A stretch of 64,000 nt of DNA from CF-118 sp035934385 (GTDB lineage Bacteria; Chloroflexota; Dormibacteria; Dormibacterales; Dormibacteraceae). Below the pieces are notes generated by a model. That model did not search any database, was not told where the DNA came from, and was given only the letters and a program-made list of their open reading frames with translations. A program made the position numbers and the translations under genes. The stretch is taken from assembly GCA_035934385.1 (NCBI GenBank), contig DASYXY010000068.1, positions 53,291 through 117,290 of the forward strand. Direction: 5' to 3'. Of this stretch, positions 32,909 through 41,618 are shown one piece after another; position 1 is the stretch's first letter; each line of letters begins with the position of its first letter.

Positions 32909-35341
32909 ATGATCCAGGTCGAGGGACTTCGTAAGAGCTTCGCCGACGTTCGCGCCGTGGACGGCGTGGACCTGGCGGTGGAGCAGGGCGAGATCCTGGT
33001 GCTGCTCGGCCAGAACGGAGCGGGCAAGTCGACGACCCTGCGATGCCTCGGCGGGATCCTCCGCCCCGACGCCGGCACCATCGCGCTCGACGGCCTGCGC
33101 CTGCCCGAAAAGTTGGACGAAGTGCGCTCGCGGCTAGGTGTGGTCCCCGACCAGGCGCGGCTTTACGGCCGCAACACCGCGCCCGAGTATCTGGACCACT
33201 TCGGGTTTCTCTACGGAGTCCCCGCCGACGTGCGCAAGCAACGAATCGCCGGGCTGCTCGAGCGTTTCGAGCTGGCCGATCGCACCGACACCGTGCTCGC
33301 CGCCTATTCGCGCGGAATGGCGCAGAAGGTCGCGCTGATCCGGGCCACGCTCCACGAGCCCGACTGGATCTTCTGTGACGAACCCACCGCGGGTCTCGAT
33401 CCCGTAGCGGCCGCCGACATGCGCCGCTACCTCGGCGAGCAACGCGCGCGCGGCGCGGCGCTGATCGTGACGACCCACGTACTAGGCGAGGCCGAGCTGA
33501 TGGCGGACCGCATCGCGATCATGAAACGCGGCCGCATCGTCAAGTCCGGCGCGCTCGACGAGCTGCGCGCCGAATCGGGCCAGGGACGGAAGTTCGTCGC
33601 CGCGCTGACGAACGAGCCTCGGGATGAGGAATCGCTGCGTGCATGGCTGCGCACGCACACGCTCGATTTCAACCTCGAGGGCAAGCGGCTCAGCTACGTG
33701 ATCCCGTGGGACACCCCGGTAGCGGCTCGTGGCGAGCTCGCCGCCGCGCTGCAGCGAGAGCTCTCAACGCGCGAAGCGCCTTTTCACGAGCTCGAGGAAG
33801 AGCAGATCAGCCTCGAATCGGTCTACCTGTCCGCCATGGAAGAGCAGGATTCTCCTCCCCCGCCGGCGGCGGGGGCACAAATTGAACGCGAGAAACGCGT
33901 CCTGACCGCGCCTGGCGCGCAGGGCAGGGTGGGGGTCGTCAGTGGCATCCCCGCGCGAGAGATGTTCGGCTCGATCGCCAAGCAAGGCCGCATGCTGCGC
34001 CACGCCCTTCCTTTTTATGTCAGCTCGTGGTGGCGCCGCGGCGACCTCAGCTGGGTGATGTATCTCAACGCGTTCGTGCTGCTGCTGGTCGGGGGCACGT
34101 CGCTGTTTGGCCAGCTGCCGGGGCAGGCGGGACAGGTGGCGGCGCGGTTCGCCGGCGGGCAAGCGCTGCAGGCCGGGCTCTTGCTGCCGCTGTTCTTCAT
34201 GTCGTTCGCGCTGCTCGAATCGATCAAGAGCTCGATCGGCATCTGGTGGGAGAAGGCCCAGCAATCGCTCGAGGTCCTGCTGTACACACCTGTCGACGAT
34301 CCTTCCCTGATTTGGCTCGAGGTGCTTCCAGGTGCGGTGGTAAGCACCGTCTGGGTCACCCTCTGGATGGCGGCCGGGCTGGCCATGCTGACCTTTTTCG
34401 GCGAGAGCGCGCCGTGGGACCTGCTGCCGGTGTTCGCATTCGTGGCCGCGGTCACCTCGTACTGGGCCGCGATGGGGCGGATGCTCGGGTTCATGCTGTT
34501 TCCGCGGGAAGGCGCGTCCGGCGGCGCTTGGTCGTTCCTTCTCTCTCCGGTATCGGCGGCCGTGGCCGACCTGCCGCTCGCGCTGTTCGTGTTCAGGTCG
34601 CCGTTCGCGACCGCGTCGCTGCTGCTCCCGATCGTCGCTTGCGTCGCGCTCACTGTCCTCTGCGGCGTGACGTTCGACCGCGAACGCTTGATGGAGACCG
34701 GCGTCGGCCGCACACGCCGAAAGCGCGTCTGGTTGGCGACCGGTGTCATCAGGCGCAACGCAGCTGCCCTCGCCGCAGGTGTCCTCCTTGCGATAGTGCC
34801 GGCCGGTGTTGCGGCAGCGGTGACATCGAACGCGGGCCTGCACTCCTGGTCGGAGGTCGCAGGTTCGGCCGGCGTCGCGCAGCATGATCCGTCTCAGGTC
34901 ACGTACCAACCGGCCGCAAGCTCAACGAGCTCTACCAGCGGCGTCACGGTCGCGGCGGCGGGTCTTGCGGGCGTGGTCGGAACGCTCGCCCTGATGCTCC
35001 TGCTCATGGTCGTGAGCTTCGCTGCGTTTTTCCTGCTTGGCCTGCCGGCGGTCCTGGGCGTGATGACTGCGTCGGCGCTATGGGGAATCCAGTTCGGCTT
35101 CGGCGGCAGCGCACCTCTCGAGGGCTGGCTCGTCGGAGCGACCGGCTTCGCGCTGCTGGCGCTGGCGCTCAACACGGGCGCGGCGCTGCCGATCTACTGG
35201 TCGCTGGTGTTCGGGTCTGGGCGGCGCCTCGACCGCCTGCGCGACGCGTGGGCCTCCTACTGGGCGCTGTACCGCAGCCTCGTGATCCCTGCCTGTGCGC
35301 TGTTCGGGCTGGTGGTCTTCAGGCTGCTGGCGGCAGGCTAG
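32909..35341 (+). CDS. ABC transporter, ATPase fused to ABC-2 permease
   Basis: 810 residues in one chain. The ATPase (1-300) has GQNGAGKST, signature YSRGMAQKVALIRA, Walker B WIFCDEPT and H-loop TTH. A Pro-rich linker near 315-330 is encoded by a palindromic GC repeat. The rest is a permease with two blocks of hydrophobic segments (about 385-580 and 615-805). Full-length fusions of this ABC-2 type are uncommon; the usual form is two genes, as at 16139-18236. Substrate unknown. Confidence 0.88.
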   Translation: MIQVEGLRKSFADVRAVDGVDLAVEQGEILVLLGQNGAGKSTTLRCLGGILRPDAGTIALDGLRLPEKLDEVRSRLGVVPDQARLYGRNTAPEYLDHFGFLYGVPADVRKQRIAGLLERFELADRTDTVLAAYSRGMAQKVALIRATLHEPDWIFCDEPTAGLDPVAAADMRRYLGEQRARGAALIVTTHVLGEAELMADRIAIMKRGRIVKSGALDELRAESGQGRKFVAALTNEPRDEESLRAWLRTHTLDFNLEGKRLSYVIPWDTPVAARGELAAALQRELSTREAPFHELEEEQISLESVYLSAMEEQDSPPPPAAGAQIEREKRVLTAPGAQGRVGVVSGIPAREMFGSIAKQGRMLRHALPFYVSSWWRRGDLSWVMYLNAFVLLLVGGTSLFGQLPGQAGQVAARFAGGQALQAGLLLPLFFMSFALLESIKSSIGIWWEKAQQSLEVLLYTPVDDPSLIWLEVLPGAVVSTVWVTLWMAAGLAMLTFFGESAPWDLLPVFAFVAAVTSYWAAMGRMLGFMLFPREGASGGAWSFLLSPVSAAVADLPLALFVFRSPFATASLLLPIVACVALTVLCGVTFDRERLMETGVGRTRRKRVWLATGVIRRNAAALAAGVLLAIVPAGVAAAVTSNAGLHSWSEVAGSAGVAQHDPSQVTYQPAASSTSSTSGVTVAAAGLAGVVGTLALMLLLMVVSFAAFFLLGLPAVLGVMTASALWGIQFGFGGSAPLEGWLVGATGFALLALALNTGAALPIYWSLVFGSGRRLDRLRDAWASYWALYRSLVIPACALFGLVVFRLLAAG
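33857..33875. repeat. GC palindrome inside the ABC fusion gene (REP-like)
   Basis: CCCCCGCC-GGC-GGCGGGGG lies in the interdomain linker and encodes PPPPAAGA. It resembles the C-run/G-run hairpins at 39765-39786 and 51266-51289 and may be a REP-type unit inserted in a tolerant linker. Confidence 0.45.
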
Positions 35342-35351
35342 ACGCCTCTCT

Positions 35352-35483
35352 CTAGCGCGGCGACAGCAGAATCAGGGCGGCAGGGCCCAGGAAAACGATC
35401 CAGGCGATCGCCAAAGCGAACAACACCAGCGCGGTAGCGATCGCGGCCCTAAGCCACGGTGTCGAGGACCGGGCGGACTTCAT
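35352..35483 (-). CDS. Small single-pass membrane protein
   Basis: 43 residues: a short basic/Ser N-terminus (MKSARSSTPWLRA) and one hydrophobic helix running almost to the end. TAGTCT seven bases before ATG 35483 gives the leaderless arrangement seen at other genes here, which supports it as a real gene. Function unknown. Confidence 0.5.
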   Translation of the reverse strand: MKSARSSTPWLRAAIATALVLFALAIAWIVFLGPAALILLSPR

Positions 35484-35523
35484 GCTCGGAAGACTACTCC
35501 GCCCTCGAGCCAAGGGGACGGGT

Positions 35524-35886
35524 TCAATCGCATAGCTGGACGGTCGGTGTCGGCCCCGGCGGCGTCGAGGTGAAGTGAGCTTTGTGACCGGCAGCATCGG
35601 TGAAGTTCGCGGTTGTGGCGGTCGTGAGGGTGATCTGGCCCTCGTCGTAAGGATTTCCCCAGCCTGCGGGTGGATTGCCGCTTCCATCAGAGAGAGGCGG
35701 ATCCGCGTAATAAGTCGTGGCGTTGATCGTGACGTAGAGCACGCCGCAGTGCGTGTAGAGGGTGTACCCGGCTGTTTCGCCAACCCTCAGGGACAGCGGC
35801 GCGGCACTGCCGGGAGCGATGTTGCCGCTGGTCCCGCAGCCGCAGAGTGCCAGCCCCACAAAAGCGGCGGTGATCCCCGCCCGCAC
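35524..35886 (-). CDS. Small putative lipoprotein
   Basis: 120 residues. The signal peptide MRAGITAAFVGLALCGC ends in a lipobox-like ALCGC. The mature part is Thr/Gly-rich beta sequence with a Cys pair (YTHCGVLYV and the C-terminal QLCD). It lies five bases downstream of the acyl-CoA dehydrogenase stop on the same strand. No family recognised. The general build (small beta lipoprotein) resembles the DUF3465 protein at 21993, without clear homology. Confidence 0.65.
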   Translation of the reverse strand: MRAGITAAFVGLALCGCGTSGNIAPGSAAPLSLRVGETAGYTLYTHCGVLYVTINATTYYADPPLSDGSGNPPAGWGNPYDEGQITLTTATTANFTDAAGHKAHFTSTPPGPTPTVQLCD

Positions 35887-35890
35887 AGCC

Positions 35891-37021
35891 TCAGAGATCC
35901 AGCGCTTGCGCTACCAGCTCGCGGTGATACGTCGCGTCGCCCAGAGTCACCTCTGACGCCTTCGCTCGCTTGAAGTACAGGTGCATGTCGTGCTCCCACG
36001 TGAAGCCGATGCCTCCGTGTACCTGGATCCCGTCGCCCGCGATCTTCCGATACGCGTCCGACACATATGCCTTCGCCATGGAGCCCGCAAGCGACCGATC
36101 TGGCGCGTCCGCCTCGACCGTCCAGGCCGCGTAATACGTGGCCGATCGGCCACTTTCTGACAGGACAAGCATGTCCGCCAGCTTGTGCGAGACGGCCTGG
36201 TAGATGCCGATGGGCTTGCCGAACTGGTGTCGCGTCTTGGCGTAGTCGGTCGACGTCTCGAGCACCTTCTGGGCGCCGCCCACCATCTCCGCGCACAGGG
36301 CCGCGGTGCCCCACTCGAGCGCTCGCTTGAGGCGCGGCCACGCGGTGTGCGGCGCGCCCATCAACGAATCGCCTTCGAGTCGCACCCCTTCGAACCGAAC
36401 CTCCGACCAGCGACGCGTCATGTCGAGAGTCTTCAGCGGATTGACTGTCATGCCATGCGGCCGGCCTTTGATCAGGAAAAGGCTGACCCCGTCCTCGCCC
36501 TCAGCTCGCGTGCGCGCCGCGACCACCATGTAGTCGGCGTGCTCGGCGTCGGGCACGAACAGCTTCACCCCGTCGAGCTTCCAGCCCCCGCCGACGGGCT
36601 TCGCCTCGAGGGAGACACCGGACGCGTCCCAGCGTCCTGAAGGCTCGGTGAATGCGAGCGTCGCGCGCGCCTCGCCCGCAGCGATGGCGCCGAGCGCTTC
36701 CTTCTTCTGTGCCTCCGTGCCCGCCTCGATGAGAGCCGGTACGGCTAGGCCCATTGTCGCGAAGAACGGCCCAGGCAGCAGCGCGCGCCCAGCCTCCTCC
36801 AGCACGACGATCAGGTCGAGGAAGGTGCCGACTCCGCCATACGCCTCCGGGATGCCGAGCGCGGTCCATCCGAGGTCCGCGATTTTCTTCCAGAGCGCCG
36901 GGTCGTACGAGTCGTCGGCCTCCATGAGCCGGCGCACGACCTTCGACGAGCATTCCTTGGCGAGGAAATCGCGCGCTGAGCGGCGCAGCATCTCCTGCTC
37001 TTCGGAAAACGCAAAATCCAC
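35891..37021 (-). CDS. Acyl-CoA dehydrogenase
   Basis: 376 residues. MDFAFSEEQEMLRRSARDF start, AYGGVGT, the FAD-contacting TLAFTEPSGRWD region, TRHQFGKPIG and the C-terminal QVHGGIGFTWEHDMHLYFKRAK. A Glu at the family's usual catalytic site (about 245) is not obvious, which is common in actinobacterial-type heterotetrameric subunits. The second dehydrogenase at 39787 could be a partner. GTG 37021 lies nine bases after TAAACT, whose first three bases are also the stop of the upstream gene. Confidence 0.9.
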   Translation of the reverse strand: MDFAFSEEQEMLRRSARDFLAKECSSKVVRRLMEADDSYDPALWKKIADLGWTALGIPEAYGGVGTFLDLIVVLEEAGRALLPGPFFATMGLAVPALIEAGTEAQKKEALGAIAAGEARATLAFTEPSGRWDASGVSLEAKPVGGGWKLDGVKLFVPDAEHADYMVVAARTRAEGEDGVSLFLIKGRPHGMTVNPLKTLDMTRRWSEVRFEGVRLEGDSLMGAPHTAWPRLKRALEWGTAALCAEMVGGAQKVLETSTDYAKTRHQFGKPIGIYQAVSHKLADMLVLSESGRSATYYAAWTVEADAPDRSLAGSMAKAYVSDAYRKIAGDGIQVHGGIGFTWEHDMHLYFKRAKASEVTLGDATYHRELVAQALDL

Positions 37022-37033
37022 TCCGCCGAGAGT

Positions 37034-37663
37034 TTAGTCGGGCGGCGGATTTGAGCCAGTCGGCGGCTCGGCCTCTTCTGTCTCCGTAGGTTCCTCGGCT
37101 TTCGGCTCCTCGGGTTTCGGCTCTTCTGGCTGGGATTCGGCGGTCGCCGGCTTCCTCCATCGGGCGGGCTCTTGCGACGGCCAGACCGACGGACCGCCTC
37201 GAGTCGCGCCAGGCCTGTGCCGGTACAGCGCCAGCAGCCCGAAGAATCCGGTCAGCAGGGCGGCCGTCCCGAAGATCACAGCGATCGAAAGCCCCAGCGT
37301 CTCGGTGGAGCTGAGCTGCAGCTCGAGCCCAGCGTTGCATCGCTGCGGCGCCGGCGGGCACGAACCCTCGACGGCAAGGCGCAGCGGGATCGCGAGCACG
37401 AGCAAAAGCCCGTAGGCGATGGCCAGCCCGCCGATGAAGTACACCAGCGCGGTGAACGAGCGGCCACGTCGGTAAAGGAGTGCCAGTGCAGCGTTCGCAC
37501 CCGCTGCCGCCAGAAACGGAACGACGATCCCCTGCAGCCTGTTGGTGTGTCCGGCGCCTGCGATCAGCGGCCCGATGCCGCCGATGACCGCCAGGCCTGC
37601 AGCCGCCCAGAAGGCGCGCTCGGCGACGACGTGGCGCTCCAGCTCGTGATCCACGGCCAGCAA
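37034..37663 (-). CDS. Four-helix membrane protein with Glu/Pro-rich tail
   Basis: About 209 residues with hydrophobic helices near 18-38, 43-60, 67-92 and 117-142. A cytoplasmic tail follows with repeats of Glu-Glu-Pro-Lys-Pro and a Pro-rich end. Start uncertain: the frame is open to 37774, but that part overlaps the MFS gene. TTG 37663 or GTG 37654 gives a sensible N-terminus (LLAVDHELERHVVAERAFW). No family recognised. Confidence 0.6.
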   Translation of the reverse strand: MLAVDHELERHVVAERAFWAAAGLAVIGGIGPLIAGAGHTNRLQGIVVPFLAAAGANAALALLYRRGRSFTALVYFIGGLAIAYGLLLVLAIPLRLAVEGSCPPAPQRCNAGLELQLSSTETLGLSIAVIFGTAALLTGFFGLLALYRHRPGATRGGPSVWPSQEPARWRKPATAESQPEEPKPEEPKAEEPTETEEAEPPTGSNPPPD

Positions 37664-37688
37664 TTCTGGCCATGTGCGCGCGAGAACG

Positions 37689-39281
37689 CTAGACCGAGTC
37701 TGAGAACGCTCCCTCGGCAGCCGACTGCCGGCGGCCGGCCACCACGTGCGCCGTTTGGCGGAGGGGCACCTCATGGATGAGCAGGGTCGCGATCAGCGCC
37801 ACCAGCAAGATCGGAATCCCGGCGGTGAAGACAGGGTGCATGGCGTCGGACAGGCCGTGCCGGATGGCGAGCGCGATCGGACCTGGCAGGTGCCCAAGCT
37901 GGGTGGGGTCGAAGATCGCGCCTGCGCTGGACGTGCCTGACAGGTTGAGATGCTTGGCGGCGCCGGCGGGCAGGTACTTGGGCAGCGCCGCGGTCATGCC
38001 TGAGCTGAGAATGCTGCCGAGCACGGCCAGGCCAACGGCCGCCCCAATCGATCGGGAGAGCTGGGTCGCCGAGGTCGCCACCGCCATGTCCTGCCTGCTG
38101 ACCGAGTTCTGAACGACCAGCGTGTACGTCTGCATGGTCGTGCCGAGTCCGAGCCCGATCACGATCATGGCCACGATGACCTGCTGGTTCGTGGAGCTGA
38201 TGTCGAGCTGCGCCAGCAGCACGTAGCCGGCGATCATCAGCACCATCCCGATGATCAGCGCGAGCTTGTAGCGGCCTGTCCGGGAGATGACCTGACCGCT
38301 GCCGATGCTGGTCACGATCATCGCCACGAGCATCGGCACCAGGATCGCGCCCGAGTTGGTCACGTTGTTGTTGAGCACGCCCTGCACGAAGACCGGCAGG
38401 AAGAAGATCGAGCCGAACATCGCCATCGCGACCCCGATGCTCGCGATGTTCGAGTACGTGAAGATGCTGCTCTTCCACAGGTGCAGCGGGAGTACGGGCT
38501 CCTCCGCCCGCGTCTCGAACCAGATGAATGCGATCAGCAGCGCCGCACCCGCGGTGTACAGGCCGATGATCTGCCACGAGCTCCACGCGTACTGCGAGCC
38601 GCCCCAAACCGTGGCGAGCAGCACTGCCGATACGCCGAGCGAGAGGGTGACGCTGCCCATCACATCGATGCGGTGCTTGCGCTTCTCGTTGGGCACGTGC
38701 ATGAAGTAGGCGACCACGAGCAGGGTCAGCAGGGCAAAGGGGAGGTTCACGAAGAAGAGCCAGCGCCAGGAGTAGTACTGGGTGATGAATCCGCCCGCTG
38801 CGGGCCCGACGATGGAGGCCAGGCCGAACGAAGCGCCCATCATGCCCTGGTACTTGCCGCGCTCCCGCGGCGAGATGATGTCCCCGATGATCGCTTGCGA
38901 CAGCGGCATCAGGAAGCCCATGCCCGCGCCCTGCACGAACCTCGCGAACACGAGAAACCAGAAGTTCGGCGCCAAACCGGACAGCAGCGATCCGACTGCG
39001 AAAACGATGACGCCGGTCATGTAGAGGGGCTTGCGCCCGTAGACGTCGGACAGCTTGCCCGCGATCGGGACGACGACGGTGGACGCGAGCATCGCCGAGA
39101 TGGGGATCCACGTGTAGTCAGCGAGCCCGCCGAGCTCGGCCACTATGGTCGGCAGCGCGGGAGCAACCAGCGTCATGTTCAGCGACGCGATCAGCGAGCC
39201 GAGCATGAGTCCGGCGAACACGGCCATGACGCCGCGGTCGACGCCGCTCCGGGTTGCAGTCTGAGTAGCTACGGCTGTCAT
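37689..39281 (-). CDS. DHA2-family MFS exporter (14 TM)
   Basis: 530 residues. SLNMTLVAPALPTIVAELGG, AGKLSDVYGRKPLYMTG (motif A) and VGPAAGGFITQYYSWRWLFFVNLP are DHA2 signatures. Drug or metabolite exporter. ATG 39281 overlaps the stop of the upstream marR gene as ATGA, so the two are one operon and the MarR protein is the likely repressor. An upstream in-frame start at 39329 lies inside marR and is rejected. Confidence 0.92.
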   Translation of the reverse strand: MTAVATQTATRSGVDRGVMAVFAGLMLGSLIASLNMTLVAPALPTIVAELGGLADYTWIPISAMLASTVVVPIAGKLSDVYGRKPLYMTGVIVFAVGSLLSGLAPNFWFLVFARFVQGAGMGFLMPLSQAIIGDIISPRERGKYQGMMGASFGLASIVGPAAGGFITQYYSWRWLFFVNLPFALLTLLVVAYFMHVPNEKRKHRIDVMGSVTLSLGVSAVLLATVWGGSQYAWSSWQIIGLYTAGAALLIAFIWFETRAEEPVLPLHLWKSSIFTYSNIASIGVAMAMFGSIFFLPVFVQGVLNNNVTNSGAILVPMLVAMIVTSIGSGQVISRTGRYKLALIIGMVLMIAGYVLLAQLDISSTNQQVIVAMIVIGLGLGTTMQTYTLVVQNSVSRQDMAVATSATQLSRSIGAAVGLAVLGSILSSGMTAALPKYLPAGAAKHLNLSGTSSAGAIFDPTQLGHLPGPIALAIRHGLSDAMHPVFTAGIPILLVALIATLLIHEVPLRQTAHVVAGRRQSAAEGAFSDSV

Positions 39282-39724
39282 ACCGTCACCCTCTCCCGTT
39301 CGCCGGCCGCGCTCGCCATGAGGTTCCACGCGCGCGCCACCGTCTCGAGCTCGTCGGGCGACAGCGACGACATCCAGCGGCGCATGTGCGCCTGGCTGCC
39401 CTCCATGAGCTCTGTCATCAGCCGGTCGCCGGCGCGGCTCAGGCGGATCAGCACGCGGCGGCGGTCGACAGCGTCGTCACGCCGTTCGGCGTAGCCGGCG
39501 CGGACGAGGCGGTCCGCGAGCAGGCTGGCGGCGGGCATGCCGAAGCCAAACACCTCTGCCAGGCGGCCGATGGCGACCTCACCCTCGTCGCGCAGCACAT
39601 ACATGGCGCGCACCTGCTGCATGGAGATGTCGAGGTCGCGCCACTTGCGAGCGGTCGAGGTCATGAGCGCGCGGTGAAATCGCCGATAGCCCAGGAGGGC
39701 GTCGTCGACTGACGATTGGGGCAT
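39278..39724 (-). CDS. MarR-family transcriptional regulator
   Basis: 148 residues. HTH AIGRLAEVFGFGMPAASLLADRLVRAGYAE and the wing RRDDAVDRRRVLIRLSRAG. It is the first gene of a two-gene operon with the DHA2 exporter. A TAGTTT-N9-AAACTA palindrome overlaps its start codon, pointing to autorepression. TAAGAT lies about nine bases before ATG 39724, so the transcript is probably leaderless. Confidence 0.9.
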   Translation of the reverse strand: MPQSSVDDALLGYRRFHRALMTSTARKWRDLDISMQQVRAMYVLRDEGEVAIGRLAEVFGFGMPAASLLADRLVRAGYAERRDDAVDRRRVLIRLSRAGDRLMTELMEGSQAHMRRWMSSLSPDELETVARAWNLMASAAGERERVTV

Positions 39725-39744
39725 AGTTTCCTAATCTTAAACTA
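39724..39744. promoter_or_regulatory. 21-bp palindrome over the marR start, putative operator
   Basis: TAGTTT at 39724-39729 and AAACTA at 39739-39744, nine bases apart, include the presumed -10 region and the first base of the start codon of marR. Confidence 0.65.
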
Positions 39745-39764
39745 TTCAGCCGCGCGAAAGCTTC

Positions 39765-39786
39765 CCCTCCCCCTCTAGGGGGAGGG
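39765..39786. repeat. C-run/G-run hairpin after the acyl-CoA dehydrogenase gene
   Basis: CCCTCCCCC-TCTA-GGGGGAGGG, a 9-bp perfect stem directly abutting the stop of the minus-strand dehydrogenase gene. It may act as a terminator. In form it belongs with the hairpins at 33857 and 51266. Confidence 0.6.
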
Positions 39787-40935
39787 CTAGCGGCTCCTTG
39801 GCAGCCCCAGCACCCTCTCGGCCAGGATGTTGCGCAGCACCTCTGAGGTTCCCGCCTCGATGGTGTTCGCTCGCGAACGCAGGAACAGGTACTTCCACCC
39901 GTCGCCTTCGTCGACCTGCCCGGCCGGGCCCGCCATGTCGACGGCCGATTCGGTCATACGCTGGTTCAGCTCCGACCACATGAGCTTGAGGATCGAGCCC
40001 TCAGGGCCGGGGATTCCGTTTCGTTTCATTGCGGTCACGGCGCGGTAACCGTTGAGCTGCAGCGCTCGCGCCTCGATCGTGAACTGCGCGATGCGCTGCC
40101 GAATCAGCGGGTCGGAGCTCCGCCCGATCTTGCGGGCGTGCTCGGCGAGGTCGGCGGCGGTGATCTGAGCGCGAGTCGCCAGCGACATGCCGAGCGTGCC
40201 TCGCTCGTGCAGCAGCGTGGTCATCGCGACCGCCCAGCCGTTGCCTGCCTGGCCGAGGACCTGCGACTTCGGGACCTCAACGTCCTTGAAGAAGATCTCG
40301 TTGAACTCGGCGTCGCCGGTGATCTGCACGAGAGGTCTCACCTCGACGCCGGGGCTTTCCATGTCGACCAGCAGGTACGTAAGGCCGTCGCGCGGGTTGG
40401 CCTCCTTGCGCTCGCGGGTGACGAGCATGCACCACTTCGCGACGTGCGCCAGCGTCGTCCACACCTTCTGGCCGTTGACGAGGTAGTGGGCGCCCTTGTC
40501 CTCGGCGCGGGTCTGCAAGCCCGACAGGTCGCTGCCCGCGTTCGGCTCGCTGAAGCCCTGGCACCAGATCTCCTCGGCTGAGAGCAGCGGCGCCAGGTAT
40601 CGCTTCTTCTGCTCCTCGGTGCCGTGCGCGATAACCACCGGGCCGCCCATGCCCAGGCCGATCACGTTGATGGGATCGGGCGCCTTGGCCAGGATCATCT
40701 CGTCGTTGAAGATGAGCTGCTCCATGAAGCCGGCGCCGCGGCCGCCGTACTCCTTGGGCCACGTGATGCCCACGTAGCCCGCCTCGAACATCTTCTTCTG
40801 CCAAGCGCGCCGGCGGTCGATGAACGCCCGCTGGCTCTCGTCGGCAGGAGCCTCGTCGCGCGGCTTGTTTGCGGCGAGCCACGACCGCACCTCGTCGCGG
40901 AACTCCCTCTCGGACGGGCTGAGCTCGAAATCCAC
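39787..40935 (-). CDS. Acyl-CoA dehydrogenase
   Basis: 382 residues. TWPKEYGGRGA, the FAD-contacting QGFSEPNAGSDLSGLQTRA and WTTLAHVA, and the C-terminal IEAGTSEVLRNILAERVLGLPR. LLHERGT carries a Glu, as in FadE-type subunits. The start is set at GTG 40935: it gives MDFELSPSEREF, parallel to MDFAFSEEQEM of the other dehydrogenase, and lies six bases after TAAGGT. ATG 40941 would add two residues but lies right at the -10 box. Confidence 0.92.
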   Translation of the reverse strand: MDFELSPSEREFRDEVRSWLAANKPRDEAPADESQRAFIDRRRAWQKKMFEAGYVGITWPKEYGGRGAGFMEQLIFNDEMILAKAPDPINVIGLGMGGPVVIAHGTEEQKKRYLAPLLSAEEIWCQGFSEPNAGSDLSGLQTRAEDKGAHYLVNGQKVWTTLAHVAKWCMLVTRERKEANPRDGLTYLLVDMESPGVEVRPLVQITGDAEFNEIFFKDVEVPKSQVLGQAGNGWAVAMTTLLHERGTLGMSLATRAQITAADLAEHARKIGRSSDPLIRQRIAQFTIEARALQLNGYRAVTAMKRNGIPGPEGSILKLMWSELNQRMTESAVDMAGPAGQVDEGDGWKYLFLRSRANTIEAGTSEVLRNILAERVLGLPRSR

Positions 40936-40941
40936 GCCCAT

Positions 40942-40951
40942 ACCTTACAGT
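40942..40951. promoter_or_regulatory. Divergent promoter with overlapping -10 boxes
   Basis: TAAGGT on the minus strand (40947-40942) and TACAGT on the plus strand (40946-40951). Each lies six bases from a GTG start (40935 minus, 40958 plus). The whole intergenic region is 22 bp. Confidence 0.55.
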
Positions 40952-40957
40952 CGGCCA

Positions 40958-41608
40958 GTGGAGCGGGCGGCTGGCATTTCGAAGGCAGCCGGTGATGTCG
41001 TGCCGTACCGGTCTGCAGACGCGCGGGCACGACTGGCCTCAGGCTTGCTGGCCGCCTATATCGCGGGGAACTTCCTGTTCACCATCGGCGGGCTTGCTGG
41101 AATTTTCTCCGCGCTGAACAACCCAGCGGCTGTTGTGGTGGACACCGTTGCGGTGTGGACGTTCTATGGCGCGTCGGTCGGCAGCGTCGTGGTCTTTTGC
41201 ATGTGGCTGCATCGAACTGTCGGGAACATGCCAGCCCTCGGAACGTCCGACTCCGTATGGACGGCCGGCAAGGCGGTGACATTTTGCTTCATTCCTGGCG
41301 GCTTTCTCGTGCAGCCGATGTGGAGCGTGCTCGACGCGTGGCGTGGCGCAGATGCGTCCGCCCTCCATGTAGAGCTTCGGTCGCTCCGGGCCGGCCGCAT
41401 GCCGGGGCTGGTGGCGGCGTGGTGGCTGTCGTGGCTGATCGGGGTGGGCTGCGCTCTCATCGGGCGTAGGGCGGGCGGCCAGGTTGTATCGAACCTCGGC
41501 CTGGTGAGCTTCACGGCCGCCGCGCTGTTTTGCATCCTTGTGATTCGGAGCGTGACGAACCGCCAGGAGCGAAAGCACGAGATGATCGCGACAGGTCAGC
41601 TGGTCTGA
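40958..41608 (+). CDS. DUF4328 membrane protein
   Basis: 216 residues. Hydrophobic helices near 22-48, 55-78 and, in the second half, two more (about 155-170 and 180-197). The core FCMWLHRTVGNMPALG, then FCFIPGGFLVQPMWSVLDAWRG, matches DUF4328, a family of small actinobacterial and related membrane proteins of unknown role. GTG 40958 is chosen from the -10 spacing; the frame upstream overlaps the dehydrogenase gene and is shadow. Confidence 0.82.
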   Translation: MERAAGISKAAGDVVPYRSADARARLASGLLAAYIAGNFLFTIGGLAGIFSALNNPAAVVVDTVAVWTFYGASVGSVVVFCMWLHRTVGNMPALGTSDSVWTAGKAVTFCFIPGGFLVQPMWSVLDAWRGADASALHVELRSLRAGRMPGLVAAWWLSWLIGVGCALIGRRAGGQVVSNLGLVSFTAAALFCILVIRSVTNRQERKHEMIATGQLV

Positions 41609-41618
41609 CCTCGATAAG

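Noticed and set aside
36501..37673. 390-residue minus-strand frame overlapping the acyl-CoA dehydrogenase
   Set aside because: Different frame of the same strand, very Arg-rich, no domain; the dehydrogenase reads through the same bases.
37771..39111. 446-residue minus-strand frame inside the MFS gene
   Set aside because: Out-of-frame copy with Arg/His/Asp bias; the MFS frame has 14 hydrophobic helices and family motifs.
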